This document shows, piece by piece, positions 51,801 through 60,284 of a DNA stretch of 64,000 nt. Source of the DNA: Pyrinomonadaceae bacterium. Lineage in GTDB: Bacteria > Acidobacteriota > Blastocatellia > Pyrinomonadales > Pyrinomonadaceae. How positions within the stretch are numbered: position 1 is the first letter of the stretch; the number at the start of each line of letters is the position of its first letter. The stretch covers positions 399,581 to 463,580 of the forward strand of contig JAJQRF010000003.1 in the NCBI GenBank assembly GCA_021228405.1, in the 5' to 3' direction. The notes under the pieces are model-generated. The model was not told the DNA's origin. It was given only the letters and a program-made list of their open reading frames with translations, and searched no databases. The position numbers were made by a program, and so were the translations under genes.

Positions 51801-54615
51801 CAGTCAGTTTGATAATCAAATCTTGTGTCGTAAGCGTTGTTTCTTCTATGATTTGAACCGTTTCAACCGGTTTCGGTTTTTCGATCTTTAAAACGGGAAT
51901 CGAAGTTGTTTCGGGCAAAGGCGCAAGCTCGCACGGATTGACGAAAAATTTCGGCTTCCAGTCGAGATTAAAAGGTTTGGTAAATCGTTCGGCAAAGATC
52001 GCCTCCTGATTTATTTCCTGACCGAGCACGTAAGCCGCGCCGACGGTTTGCAAAAGCCCGCGCAAACTCTGACTCGCAGATTCGACCGCAATCGCAGGTT
52101 TTCCGCTGATCTGTTCGACCAATCCGCATAAAATCTTGCCCGTTCCGACTTCAACCCACAGATCGATCCCGCTTTTTTCGGCTTTTTCGATTGCTTCGGT
52201 AAATAAAACGGGACTCGTTATCTGTTTGCAGAGCAGTTCGTGCAAATTTTCGCGACCATCAAGTTTTTCGCCCGTGACGGTCGAAATGACCGAATTTTGA
52301 AGCGGCTGAAAATGTTCATCCTGAAGTTTTTCAGCCATCACCTCGGCAGATTTTGCCAGCAAAGGCGAATGAAAAGCGTGTGAAACAGGCAGTTTAACGG
52401 CGGCGATATTTTTACTTTTTAAATGATTTTGAAATCTTCCGATAGCTTCGGCTTCGCCCGAAACGACCGTTTGACGCGGCGCGTTCAAACCCGCGATGAC
52501 AATATTTTCGTGATCCTTTAGCAAAGATTCGACTGTTTCCCTGTCAGCCGCAACGCTCAACATTGCACCGTTCGTCGCACAGGTTTCGGTCATCGCCCGA
52601 CCGCGAATTTCAGCAATGCCGATCAGCGTTTCCTCATCGAAAACGCCCGCCCAATGCAAAGCCGTCAGCTCGCCCAAACTATGTCCGATACCGACTTGCG
52701 CCGTGATGTCGAGCTTGTCCAAAATCCGCAAAGCGCAGACGGAAGCGGTCACGATGGCAGGCTGAACGATATGAGTTTGCACCGTATCGCCTTTGTCTTT
52801 GAAAGCGGCTTTGGAATAAATTTCACGGACGGATTCAAACCTTCTCAACCACGATCCGCCGTCCGCATTGATCGGCGAACCTTGTCCCGAAAACAGAAAT
52901 CCGATGCGCGGCGTTTTTTCGGCAATTCCGAAATAGACGTTGCTTTCGATAACTTGCACCGCTTCCGCTTCGATCCTTTCGATCAGATTTTGAAGAATAC
53001 TTTGGAGTTCGGCGGGTTTGGAAGCGACGAGCGCGCAACGAAACCTTCCGCGTTCGGCGTTACGTGCCAGATGCGCCGCCAGATCGCCGAGTTCGGCAAA
53101 TGAAAGTCTACCTGCGAAACTCGCGAGATGATTTAATTTCTGCAAAAGTTCGGCGCGATTTTGTGCGTTCAAAAGGAAAATTTCCGCGTCCTGCGCCGTC
53201 GAACAAAGCATCTTTTCCTTGTGCGTGAGTTTCGTTCGCGGAAATTCACGCTCTCTTTCCAAAACGATGTGCGTATTTATGCCGCCGAAGCCCATCGAAC
53301 TGACGGCGGCGCGAAGCGGCAGTTTATTGTTCCAAAGTTCGGCGGCTCTCAAAGTGCGGAAAGAGTTACCGATCTCGCCGTGCGGCATTTCGCAGTTTGT
53401 CGTCGGCGGCAAAATCTCGCTTTTCAAAGCCATCAGAGCTTTTATCAATCCGGCAACACCCGCCGCCGCTTTGGTGTGACCGATCAGAGGTTTTATCGAA
53501 CTGATAACTGCAAACTGTTCGGCATTTTGACGAATTCCCGCCAAAGCCCTTAGTTCGGTCGTGTCGCCAACCGTCGTTCCCGTTCCGTGACCTTCAAAAT
53601 ACGCGATGCTTTCGGGGTCGATTCCCGCGCGGCGGTAAGCCCTCTGCATCGCAAGCATCTGACCTTCGACGGTCGGGCGCGTGATGCCGCCGCTGCCGTC
53701 CGAGGAGATTCCCCAGCCTTTGATTACGGCGTAAATCTTTCTGCCTTCGCGAAGCGCGTCTTTTTCACGCATCAACAGCACGAAACCGCAACCTTCGCCC
53801 GGGAAAAAACCGTTCGAGCGGGCATCGTAAACCCGCATTTCATCGGTCGCCAACGCGCCCGTCTTGGCAAAACCGATTAGCTCGAACGGATCGAGGCTCA
53901 GATCGACTCCGCCCGCCAACGCTACGTCCAGATCGCCTGTCACCAGAGACGAGCAGGCATTTGAAACGGCTAAAAGCGAGGACGAGCACGCGCCGTCGAT
54001 GGAAAAACCGCCGCCTTTCAGATCGAAATAATTACAGATTCGTCCCGCGATGGTATTTGATAAACCTCCCGCGAGCGATTCTTCGGTGATCGGCGGAAAA
54101 GGTTCTTTGTAAACATCTTCGAGTCTTGCCAGAATATTCGGAATTTCTTCGGCACACGCATTTTGTTCGCGCAGAACCGACTCGACCATCCGGCGCACGA
54201 ACGGATAACGCAGACGCATCAATGCCGCTCTCGAAAATTCTCCCGTCAGCGTATTGCCGAGAAAAACGCCCGTCGTTTCCTTCGGCAGAACTTCGGCGAA
54301 ACCTGCATCTTCAAAGGCTTTCGCCGCCGTATCGAGTGCCAGCCAGTGCGTCAGATCAGCCGAACGAAAACTACTGCCCGAAATCTTGAATTTCACGCGG
54401 TCAAACTCAAATCCCTCGATCACCGCCGCTTGAGTTGAATAGATCGTATCAGGCGCGTTTCGGTCGTCGGAGAAATAATCTTCCAGACGAAGCCTTTCCG
54501 CCGGCATCCGGCGAAAAGCACGTCTTTGCGAAAGAACATTTTCCCAAAGCTCCGACGGCGTGCGCGCATCGGGATAGAGACAAGACATTCCAACAACTGC
54601 GATTGACTCAACCAT
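48874..54615 (-). CDS. Enediyne polyketide synthase PKSE (KS-AT-ACP-KR-DH-PPTase)
   Basis: 1913 residues, the expected enediyne PKS length. From the ATG at 54615 (AAGAGG ribosome site seven bases before) the domains are: KS with GACSSSLLA (Cys ~210), EGHGTGT (His ~343) and IGHTKAAAG (His ~380); AT with GIGHSLGE (Ser ~646) and SHAFHS; ACP with DLHLNSITVGQIV (Ser ~963), a motif typical of PKSE; KR with VTGGAKGI (~1196), Ser ~1328 and Tyr ~1341 in ESDYGLANELL; DH with LADHEVGG (His ~1471) and GDPAMRDTAIHAIQACIPHA; C-terminal PPTase with CDIETV (~1809) and WTAKECLQKA (~1853). The integrated PPTase loads its own ACP. The enzyme iteratively builds the polyene that becomes the enediyne core. All catalytic residues are intact. 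Nothing suggests a pseudogene. Confidence 0.96.
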   Translation of the reverse strand: MVESIAVVGMSCLYPDARTPSELWENVLSQRRAFRRMPAERLRLEDYFSDDRNAPDTIYSTQAAVIEGFEFDRVKFKISGSSFRSADLTHWLALDTAAKAFEDAGFAEVLPKETTGVFLGNTLTGEFSRAALMRLRYPFVRRMVESVLREQNACAEEIPNILARLEDVYKEPFPPITEESLAGGLSNTIAGRICNYFDLKGGGFSIDGACSSSLLAVSNACSSLVTGDLDVALAGGVDLSLDPFELIGFAKTGALATDEMRVYDARSNGFFPGEGCGFVLLMREKDALREGRKIYAVIKGWGISSDGSGGITRPTVEGQMLAMQRAYRRAGIDPESIAYFEGHGTGTTVGDTTELRALAGIRQNAEQFAVISSIKPLIGHTKAAAGVAGLIKALMALKSEILPPTTNCEMPHGEIGNSFRTLRAAELWNNKLPLRAAVSSMGFGGINTHIVLEREREFPRTKLTHKEKMLCSTAQDAEIFLLNAQNRAELLQKLNHLASFAGRLSFAELGDLAAHLARNAERGRFRCALVASKPAELQSILQNLIERIEAEAVQVIESNVYFGIAEKTPRIGFLFSGQGSPINADGGSWLRRFESVREIYSKAAFKDKGDTVQTHIVQPAIVTASVCALRILDKLDITAQVGIGHSLGELTALHWAGVFDEETLIGIAEIRGRAMTETCATNGAMLSVAADRETVESLLKDHENIVIAGLNAPRQTVVSGEAEAIGRFQNHLKSKNIAAVKLPVSHAFHSPLLAKSAEVMAEKLQDEHFQPLQNSVISTVTGEKLDGRENLHELLCKQITSPVLFTEAIEKAEKSGIDLWVEVGTGKILCGLVEQISGKPAIAVESASQSLRGLLQTVGAAYVLGQEINQEAIFAERFTKPFNLDWKPKFFVNPCELAPLPETTSIPVLKIEKPKPVETVQIIEETTLTTQDLIIKLTADRAELPLEAVHIGSRMLSDLHLNSITVGQIVTSAAKLIGAPPPLVPTAFADATVTEISEALEQLKESGNDGNPAENTDLMSGIDTWVRPFKTEFIERNLPGNEITAGIGDWQIIAPADYPLTGKIHENFRSFNGSGVIVCVRSASDSALLLEGAKKAIQDKKKKFVIVQHEKSFSGFARSFTLEHPEISIRVVTLPVREELIGKLLNEVANESGNYTEASYDEHGKRFIPIVRPLEINAEKSEQGKKLLTADDVLIVTGGAKGITAECVLALARQTGVKLALLGTSDAEADGEVRNNLERFLVSGIAHEYYAVDVTDAEAVRAVVGKAAEKLGKITAILHAAAKNEPKLIALSDEAKLRKTIAVKLDGAKNLTAVIPAEQLKLFVTFGSIIARTGLAGESDYGLANELLSQFTEEFQSANPHCRCVAFEWSVWAGIGMGTRIADLDSLIRQGISPIPSDKGIRMFLQLLETENLPTSFVVMSRFRDVPAFNIQRPELPFQRFLEQPKIYFPKTELIVDVELSTTNDLYLADHEVGGEKLFPAVLGLEAMSQVSSALLETEKMPVFKNVSFSRPIVVAESKPLKIRILAIALDAETVEVSIRSAETDFQIDHFHGICSFAVAKQTSDYKLNGHADSQVEIDPQKDLYGKILFHRGRFRRLNNYKYLKSKECLAEISFDENSRWFSQYLPKKVLLGDPAMRDTAIHAIQACIPHATLLPINVANISVLESSSAQPRLVHAEERSQDGNIFTYDLQILDLQGKILETWEGLRLQLVSGSGFKDAWVEPLLAVYLERKIAEILERNDISVALEREVILPRRERSLRAMQAALGGKSEIVYRSDGKPETPNGEFVSASHTDFLTLAVTGKKVVTCDIETVVGRDAEVWADLLGAEGMKLAKTVSAEASEDFHTSATRVWTAKECLQKAVAGFHETPVFSKKTDDGWITFEYQNFRLTSYSASVRNIEAGTVCTFLAEKV

Positions 54616-54695
54616 ATTTAACCTCTTCAAATCAATTAGTCAGTTCGGTTCGCCCGTATAAACTACGAACCGAACTCAAACTTTAAGAAACAAAA

Positions 54696-55643
54696 TCAAA
54701 CGGGCGCGACCTCGATGCCTGAAACTTTTTCGGGCTTCTCGACAGTAACGCGGTTAGCCAAACGTGATTCCGCAAAAAGAATCGCTCCGCGAATGATGCA
54801 ATTTATCGTCAACGCAAAAAACAGCCCGAAAACGATGTGCGAAACCATTAGCATTCCGTAAATAAAGGCGTTTCCGAATCCGAAGATCAATTGTCCGCTC
54901 GTGCTTTCAGGCGTAGTGGCAGGATCGGTCACCATATAAAATGTATAGAGAATGAACGCAACGCCCGTCATCGGGAGCAAAGCGGCGGTAAGCTGGGCAT
55001 CGAAAATGAAATGCCGTGCAAACGCCTGAATCGCAAATCCACTTAACCACGCGGCGATCAAAGGCAGACGTTTGGTAAAAAGAAAATTGAGAAGTGTTCC
55101 GGTGCAGATGATAATAGCGGGAAATATCCAATCGCCGTAACGGTCGAGATTTTCCGTAAACTGATAGGGCGGCGAGATTCCGACCCAGCTAAACAGCAAT
55201 AAGGTCACGGTAATTCCGAAATTTGAAGGATTCAGAAAATGTCTGCGACCTTTGCCGACGGAAACCTGAAAAAGAGCTTTGGAAGCAAGCGCGACGGAAG
55301 TGGCAAAACAAACGACCCAGAGCCGGTCGTTGGCGTATGTCAGCATCGAAACGGCTAACGCCGTAATGTGTCCCGGCAGGAGGAAATCGATCAAATTCAT
55401 CAGTCCGCCGCTGAATTTATAAGGACGGTCTGCCGTTTTTGCCGCGATTATTTCGAGAAAAATCTCCAAACTGTAAGCCGTCATCAAAGCGACCACAGGC
55501 TGTGCATAGGATTGCTCGAATCCGAAGACGAAATGCCCGAGCAAATTCAGCACCGTGATCGCGATCCCGAAACGGCGCAGACCGCCGATTCGCCGTTGAA
55601 CTGCTTCATCCCTTTGTATATTTATTTCTGATTTGTTTTCCAT
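54696..55643 (-). CDS. Enediyne-associated membrane protein UNBU (RnfD/NqrB-like)
   Basis: 315 residues with about nine membrane helices. RIGGLRRFGIAITVLNLLGHFVFGFEQSYAQP and KGRRHFLNPSNFGITVTLLLF resemble the RnfD/NqrB fold; MVTDPATTPESTSGQLIFG is the segment that in RnfD/NqrB contains the covalent flavin-binding Thr, here DPATTP. UNBU-family genes are part of the conserved enediyne cassette and their function is unsettled; electron transfer to the maturing core or export are both speculative. It lies 22 bases after the UNBV stop and 81 bases before PKSE. Confidence 0.92.
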   Translation of the reverse strand: MENKSEINIQRDEAVQRRIGGLRRFGIAITVLNLLGHFVFGFEQSYAQPVVALMTAYSLEIFLEIIAAKTADRPYKFSGGLMNLIDFLLPGHITALAVSMLTYANDRLWVVCFATSVALASKALFQVSVGKGRRHFLNPSNFGITVTLLLFSWVGISPPYQFTENLDRYGDWIFPAIIICTGTLLNFLFTKRLPLIAAWLSGFAIQAFARHFIFDAQLTAALLPMTGVAFILYTFYMVTDPATTPESTSGQLIFGFGNAFIYGMLMVSHIVFGLFFALTINCIIRGAILFAESRLANRVTVEKPEKVSGIEVAPV

Positions 55644-55665
55644 ATTCTTGACCCTCTTTATTCCC

Positions 55666-57573
55666 TTAAACTTTTCCGAGCAGGATCGTGTGCCAGCCTG
55701 CTTTCAGATTAAATTCCTGTTGGCGCAATTGCCCTTTTTCATCGCGCCACCGCACCTCGACCGCCAGATTCGCGTCCGGCGCAAACTGTCCCAAACCGAA
55801 CTGCACATCAGGGCTTCTGCGTCCAGCGTGACCGTTTCCGCCGTCAACAAAGCTGACCTGCGATTGTCCGTTCGGCATTTTCACGGAAACATACGCTCCG
55901 ATCGCCGGACGGCTCAGATTTGTGTTTTCGATCGGTAAGCGAAGCCGTAGCCCCAGAAAACTGTTCGATTCACGCGATTGATTGAGATAGAAGAACGAAG
56001 AATCCCACTGATTGGCAACGGCAAAATCGATTTTCCCGTCGCCGTTCACATCCGCCGCCGCGATTCCTCTCGAAACCTGTTGCCGATTGATCTTCAGTTC
56101 TCCCGAAATATCGTAAAAACGTCCGTCTTTGGCGCGGGCGTAGAACGGATTGTGATCGTGACCGCTCAGATCGTCGCCCACTTCCAAACGATGCCAATTG
56201 TTCGGATTGCTTAACAATTGGTCATTGCCCATCGCAACTTCGTGAAGTTCCGCCCACCGATTCGTTTCTCCCTTCAGAAAACCGACCGCCTGCACGATCT
56301 CGTTTTCACCGTCGTTATTAAAATCAACGATCTTTGTGTCCCAACCCCAACTGCTTCGCGAAACGCCGAAATCTTCGCCGTGATCGCTAAACGGGGCAAT
56401 CCCGTTTTTCAGTTTTTCGGGACTTCCGTCGTTCAAAAAAAGCAGGTGACTTTCTTCCAGAGCATATTCGTCGGCAATGTTGCTCACGAAAAAGTCGAAT
56501 CTGCCGTCGTGATTGACATCGGCAAAATCAACGCCCATTCCCTTAAAACTGTCGCGTCCGACAATCTTTGAATTCGGTGTGGTAAAGCCTTTTTTGCCGA
56601 CGACGGACGTGAAGCGGATTTCGCCGGGTTTTGAGCGATTGTATAAAAGGTGGTCAGTGCCGAAATCGTTGGCAAAATACAACTCAGGCAACAGATCGCC
56701 GTCAAGATCGCAAGCCGCGATCGCCAGTGCCCAGCCGTGTTTTAAATCGCGTTTTTCTTCGGGCGTAGCCGCCTCGACGTAATCTTCGACAACCTGGTAA
56801 CTGACCGAATCTTTTGCCGCCCCAGTCCAGCGCAGAATCCGGCTCTGCCCGCCATTCAAAGCGCGGCTCATCGAATGTTGCATCGATTGACGATTAGTCG
56901 TATTCACGTCCAGAATTTCCGCGCCGTCCTGAAAATAATTACCGATAACGATGTCGGGATGACTGTCGCCGTCGAGATCGGCAACGGTCGCCGCACCCGA
57001 AAACCAGCGTTCGCCGGACGGAACGATTTCCTGCACGATATAATTTTCAGCCGCCGGACTTTGCGTTTTGGCGAGATACATAAGCGGTGTGCGTCCCCAG
57101 TAATAAACCAGAATGTCCGTCAAACCGTCTTCGTTGTAATCGTTCGGAAGACAGCCCGTCGGAGCCATCGTTTTATGATCGAAAAGGTTTCCCGCGTTGA
57201 GCGTGAAAGGCTTGAAGCGTTCGCCCGTCGTCGGAGCCGGAGCGATCATCACATTATCGGTTCGCGGATCGATCTTGCAAATGTCGTTCGGCAATCCGTC
57301 ATTGTCCAGATCGTTCAGAGCAACGCCCGCGCCGACCGACGAAATCCATCCGGCAATATGTTTCAGGCTCGGCGCGACCTCTCTGATCGTGCGTGTTAGA
57401 GGAACGTTTTCTTCCGGCAGTAAAAATTCCTGAAAACTGAATTGTCCGGCTAACTCGTTGCGCTCCGCCGTCGAAATAGACGGTTGCCGCGCCATCAGGA
57501 AAAGACCTATAATTACCGTCACAGCCGCCAGACGAACCGCATTCCGCTCTAAAAAGTTTTGTTTTTTCTTCAT
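55666..57573 (-). CDS. Enediyne-associated UNBV protein (FG-GAP repeats + ASPIC/UnbV domain)
   Basis: About 635 residues from the ATG at 57573, nine bases after GGAGGTGA and forming ATGA with the UNBL stop. The N-terminus has a membrane anchor or signal peptide (VRLAAVTVIIGLFLMARQ). At least seven FG-GAP calcium loops follow (such as DYNEDGLTDIL, DLDGDSHPDIV, DVNHDGRFDFF, DVNGDGKIDFA), forming an extracytoplasmic beta-propeller, and the C-terminal 100 residues are the ASPIC/UnbV domain (RPAIGAYVSVKMPNGQSQ, DVQFGLGQFAP). The protein is part of the core cassette and conserved with PKSE. Function not known; position outside the membrane suggests a late step, sequestration or transport. Confidence 0.93.
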   Translation of the reverse strand: MKKKQNFLERNAVRLAAVTVIIGLFLMARQPSISTAERNELAGQFSFQEFLLPEENVPLTRTIREVAPSLKHIAGWISSVGAGVALNDLDNDGLPNDICKIDPRTDNVMIAPAPTTGERFKPFTLNAGNLFDHKTMAPTGCLPNDYNEDGLTDILVYYWGRTPLMYLAKTQSPAAENYIVQEIVPSGERWFSGAATVADLDGDSHPDIVIGNYFQDGAEILDVNTTNRQSMQHSMSRALNGGQSRILRWTGAAKDSVSYQVVEDYVEAATPEEKRDLKHGWALAIAACDLDGDLLPELYFANDFGTDHLLYNRSKPGEIRFTSVVGKKGFTTPNSKIVGRDSFKGMGVDFADVNHDGRFDFFVSNIADEYALEESHLLFLNDGSPEKLKNGIAPFSDHGEDFGVSRSSWGWDTKIVDFNNDGENEIVQAVGFLKGETNRWAELHEVAMGNDQLLSNPNNWHRLEVGDDLSGHDHNPFYARAKDGRFYDISGELKINRQQVSRGIAAADVNGDGKIDFAVANQWDSSFFYLNQSRESNSFLGLRLRLPIENTNLSRPAIGAYVSVKMPNGQSQVSFVDGGNGHAGRRSPDVQFGLGQFAPDANLAVEVRWRDEKGQLRQQEFNLKAGWHTILLGKV

Positions 57574-58544
57574 ATATAAATCACCTCCGGGGAAAATTCC
57601 TGTTGAATTCGTTGCCGCCAAATCTCATATTTCGGCGTTTTCAAATCTTCTGTCAGGGGAAGATTTTTGAGCGTTACATCCGTTAAAAAAGCCGCATCTT
57701 CGATTGAAAGTCCGCAGATTATGCGGCAGGCGTTTCCCGTGTGCACCGTCGCATTTTCGGCTCGAAGCCTGGTTTTCGCGGCAAAAGCCACGCCCTGCGC
57801 GACGAACGGAAGATAAGACCGTGAAAGACTTTTCAATCCCTCCAACGCTTCGGTTTCGACACCGCCCGCGTAGCCGCAAGCCAACCCGATCCCGCTCCAC
57901 AAATCCGCCCGCATTTGTTCGGGCATCCGTAAGATCGTCTGCGAAATATGCTCGACGCTTGCGCCTTCGACAAACCACAGACTTCGCCCTAATCCTTGGG
58001 CAAAAGCGCGCCCGGCATAAGCGGGAAGCCAGTTTAACGAGATTTCCGAATGATAATAACGGCGCGGATAAAAATAGCCTTCGTGAAAACCGAAACCGTC
58101 GATCGCCAGCCATTTGAGCAGTGAATCCAATTTGGAAATGCTCTGCACGATGCGGCGGCGCGTCCACCACAAACGCGCCAAAGCCCAACCCGCACCGACG
58201 TGAACCATATAGATATGCTTGTCGGCTTCGCCCTCTAAAAACTCCGCCACGCGGTCTTTTTTCAGAGCCGACAAACGGTCGAGCAAAGTCAGCGACATTG
58301 CCGCGCCCTCGAACGCAAATCCGCGATAGACTTTCTCCGTATTTTCGAGTTTGCTCTCCAGATCGGGCAGATCATCTGCAAACAACGCGGAATGATAGCC
58401 TTCCAGAAAGTTCGCTCCTACTTTTTCCAGATGATCGACAACGTCAGGCTCGGCAACCCGAAAACCGCGTTTTTCAAAACGGGTTTCTGCGGTCGGAATG
58501 CTGAAGGCAAGACGACGCAAAACAGTCGGTAATTTAGATTTCAT
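57570..58544 (-). CDS. Enediyne-associated UNBL protein (DUF1702)
   Basis: 324 residues, matching DUF1702 length. RRLAFSIPTAETRFEKRGFRV (about 10-30) and FLEGYHSALFADDLPDLESKLE are the recognisable starts of the family; FAFEGAAMSLTLLDRL, GWALARLWW, DGFGFHEGYFYPRR and FVEGASVEHISQTI follow. All-helical, soluble, no signal peptide. DUF1702 occurs almost only beside enediyne PKS genes; its function is unsettled. First gene of the operon. The 100 bases before it are intergenic and no ribosome site of standard strength precedes the ATG. Confidence 0.93.
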   Translation of the reverse strand: MKSKLPTVLRRLAFSIPTAETRFEKRGFRVAEPDVVDHLEKVGANFLEGYHSALFADDLPDLESKLENTEKVYRGFAFEGAAMSLTLLDRLSALKKDRVAEFLEGEADKHIYMVHVGAGWALARLWWTRRRIVQSISKLDSLLKWLAIDGFGFHEGYFYPRRYYHSEISLNWLPAYAGRAFAQGLGRSLWFVEGASVEHISQTILRMPEQMRADLWSGIGLACGYAGGVETEALEGLKSLSRSYLPFVAQGVAFAAKTRLRAENATVHTGNACRIICGLSIEDAAFLTDVTLKNLPLTEDLKTPKYEIWRQRIQQEFSPEVIYI

Positions 58545-58644
58545 ATGTCAGCAACGAAGGGGGAAACCCGCACGGAAAAGAAAGATTTCCGTCAAGTTTT
58601 TATTAATTAAGAATTAAACGAAAAAATGCTCTTCCTTTTAACTC

Positions 58645-58878
58645 TTAACTGTCGGTTATAGTTGCCTTTAGATTGCTGAATAAGGTAGGATTCATATAAC
58701 TGAATGATTTCCCCTGTGTATCAACAATCGCAGGCGTTTTCATCAATCCGGCAAGTAGCTGCAACTGCTTGTCGGATTTTGCTTTAAAGAAAAATGGCTG
58801 CTCCAAAAGGGCGAAAAAAAAATCGTGTCCTCCCAGTCGGATTACACGATTAAAACTGTGAATGTCTATACCTTTAAG
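58645..58878 (-). pseudogene. Open 77-codon frame without standard ATG, possible gene remnant
   Basis: Between a stop at 58879-58881 and a TAA at 58645 runs a 77-codon minus-strand frame whose translation reads like a real protein: FFFALLEQPFFFKAKSDKQL near the middle and LMKTPAIVDTQGKSFSY later. No ATG is available at the start; a TTG before GAGCAGCCA is the only standard candidate for a 51-residue product. The codon choice (CTA, ACA, AGT, GGG) differs from the neighbouring genes. I do not recognise it. It is more likely the 3' remnant of a lost gene or of foreign DNA than a functional gene. Confidence 0.35.
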
Positions 58879-58879
58879 T

Positions 58880-59187
58880 TATTTTTTCGGCATTTTTCAC
58901 AACTGTCATTTGAAAAATGCACAAACTATAAAGTGTAGAAACAATCCTTTGGGAGAAATTGGCTTAAATTTTCATTAATTAAGCCGACTCCGTATAAATT
59001 ATTAATGAACTTATCGGAAAAGTAATGCTTAATTACCACAAATCTAATCTCTAGATTCGGTATTTGTAATACTTGCTGACTGACGTTAGCAATGCAATCA
59101 AAAAATTCGTATTGTAAGGTTACTCTTAAAAGATTTATTTTGTCAATAAAATTTTCTCGAATTAAATAAATTTATTGCAAACCGGAT
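58880..59187. other. AT-rich intergenic region, no gene seen
   Basis: No reading frame with a credible start. It contains a small palindrome (GGCTTAA ... TTAAGCC near 58970-58996) and AT-rich stretches. Regulatory sites for the enediyne operon may lie further right than the 58545-58644 leader, but none can be pointed out. Confidence 0.6.
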
Positions 59188-59229
59188 AATGCGGAGGTGA
59201 TGTAAGTTAATCCGCATCACCTCCGCATT
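59188..59229. repeat. Perfect 15-bp hairpin at the end of the ABC importer operon
   Basis: AATGCGGAGGTGATG (59188-59202) pairs perfectly with CATCACCTCCGCATT (59215-59229) around a 12-base loop. The T tract lies on the plus-strand side (TATTTTTTAT), while the gene ending nearby (59277) is on the minus strand, so it is a transcript-end hairpin of uncertain direction. Confidence 0.7.
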
Positions 59230-59276
59230 ATTTTTTATTCTGGTTAAAATTATCGAACCAAATTTCCCGTAAGTTT

Positions 59277-60284
59277 TCACTCGATGTCGGCAGGTTTGAT
59301 GTCGGGCGGAATGAAAGAATTATCAAATAGATCGTAAACGGGCACGGGATTTTCCAACACGCCTGTTTTTATTCCCATATCGTGAATTTTTTGCAGTTCG
59401 TCGAGTTTCGGCGTGAGCATTCGGTAACTGACGCGGTCGGGCGGCTGATTCAAAACGTAATTGACCAGTTTTTCATCCTGACGGAAATAAGGAGCCGCGA
59501 TCTGTGCCGCTTTGTCGCGATTAAATTCCGCCCATTCGCCGCTTTCGGCGATTCCGCGCACTAAATCTTTGACGATTTCGGGATTTTCCCTGATTAATTT
59601 TTCGTGGACGACCAAAACGCAGGAAATAAATCCCTTCCAAATATCTTTCGCGTGATACAGAACGCGTCCCGTTCCGTCAAGCTCGGCTTTCGCGGCGTGC
59701 GGTTCGCCGACAAAATACGCATCGATTGCTTTTGAAGCAAGCGCGGCGGGCATATCGGGCGGCGGAAGCTCGACGAATTTTATCTCGTCGGGCATTACGC
59801 CCTGATCTTCCATCAGCTTGCGGATGACCAGATATTGATTGCTGTATTTGCTCGGGATCGCGAAAGTTTTACCGCGCAGATCGCGCAAATCCTTGCTTTT
59901 GTCTTCTTTGCGCACCATTACCGTCGAGCCGTCACGGTGCCCGAGATAAACTATTTTGACGGGAACGCCCTGTTCGCGCAGTTTCATCGCCAGAGGCGCG
60001 ATCATAAACGTCGCCTGCAATTTGCCGCCTTTGATGGCTTCGGTAATAGTGGGAAAATCCGTAAATCTCTGCGATTCGAACCGAACCGCCTTGCTGGTTC
60101 TGGACGCATAGTCCGTCACCGGGCAAGTGAGATGTCAGGTAACGGGCAAAAATCCGACCTTGAGCGTCTGCGCCGAAGTTTCGACCGTTTGGGCAAGCCG
60201 CCACGGTTTAAATCGGAAAACGCTCACGACCGCGATAAATACCAGAAATCCGAGTATCCATTTTTTTAGAAAACCGTAGTTCAT
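59277..60284 (-). CDS. NMT1/SsuA-like substrate-binding protein with an in-frame UGA at codon 50
   Basis: The frame from the ATG at 60284 has 335 sense positions if the UGA (60137-60135) is read. The N-terminus is an anchor or signal (ILGFLVFIAVVSVFRF), then LKVGFLPVT, the in-frame UGA, HLTCPVTDYASRTS, and a complete periplasmic binding domain: DFPTITEAIKGGKLQATFMI, YLGHRDGSTVMVRKE, LPPPDMPAALASKAIDAYFVGEPHA (about 175-199). The ATG forms ATGA with the stop of the ATPase gene, so the long frame is the genuine start. From memory, homologues have Cys at the UGA position. If UGA is a true stop, only a 49-residue peptide is made and the importer lacks its binding protein; a GTG at 60119 could at best give a product lacking signal and first strand. 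Confidence 0.75.
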
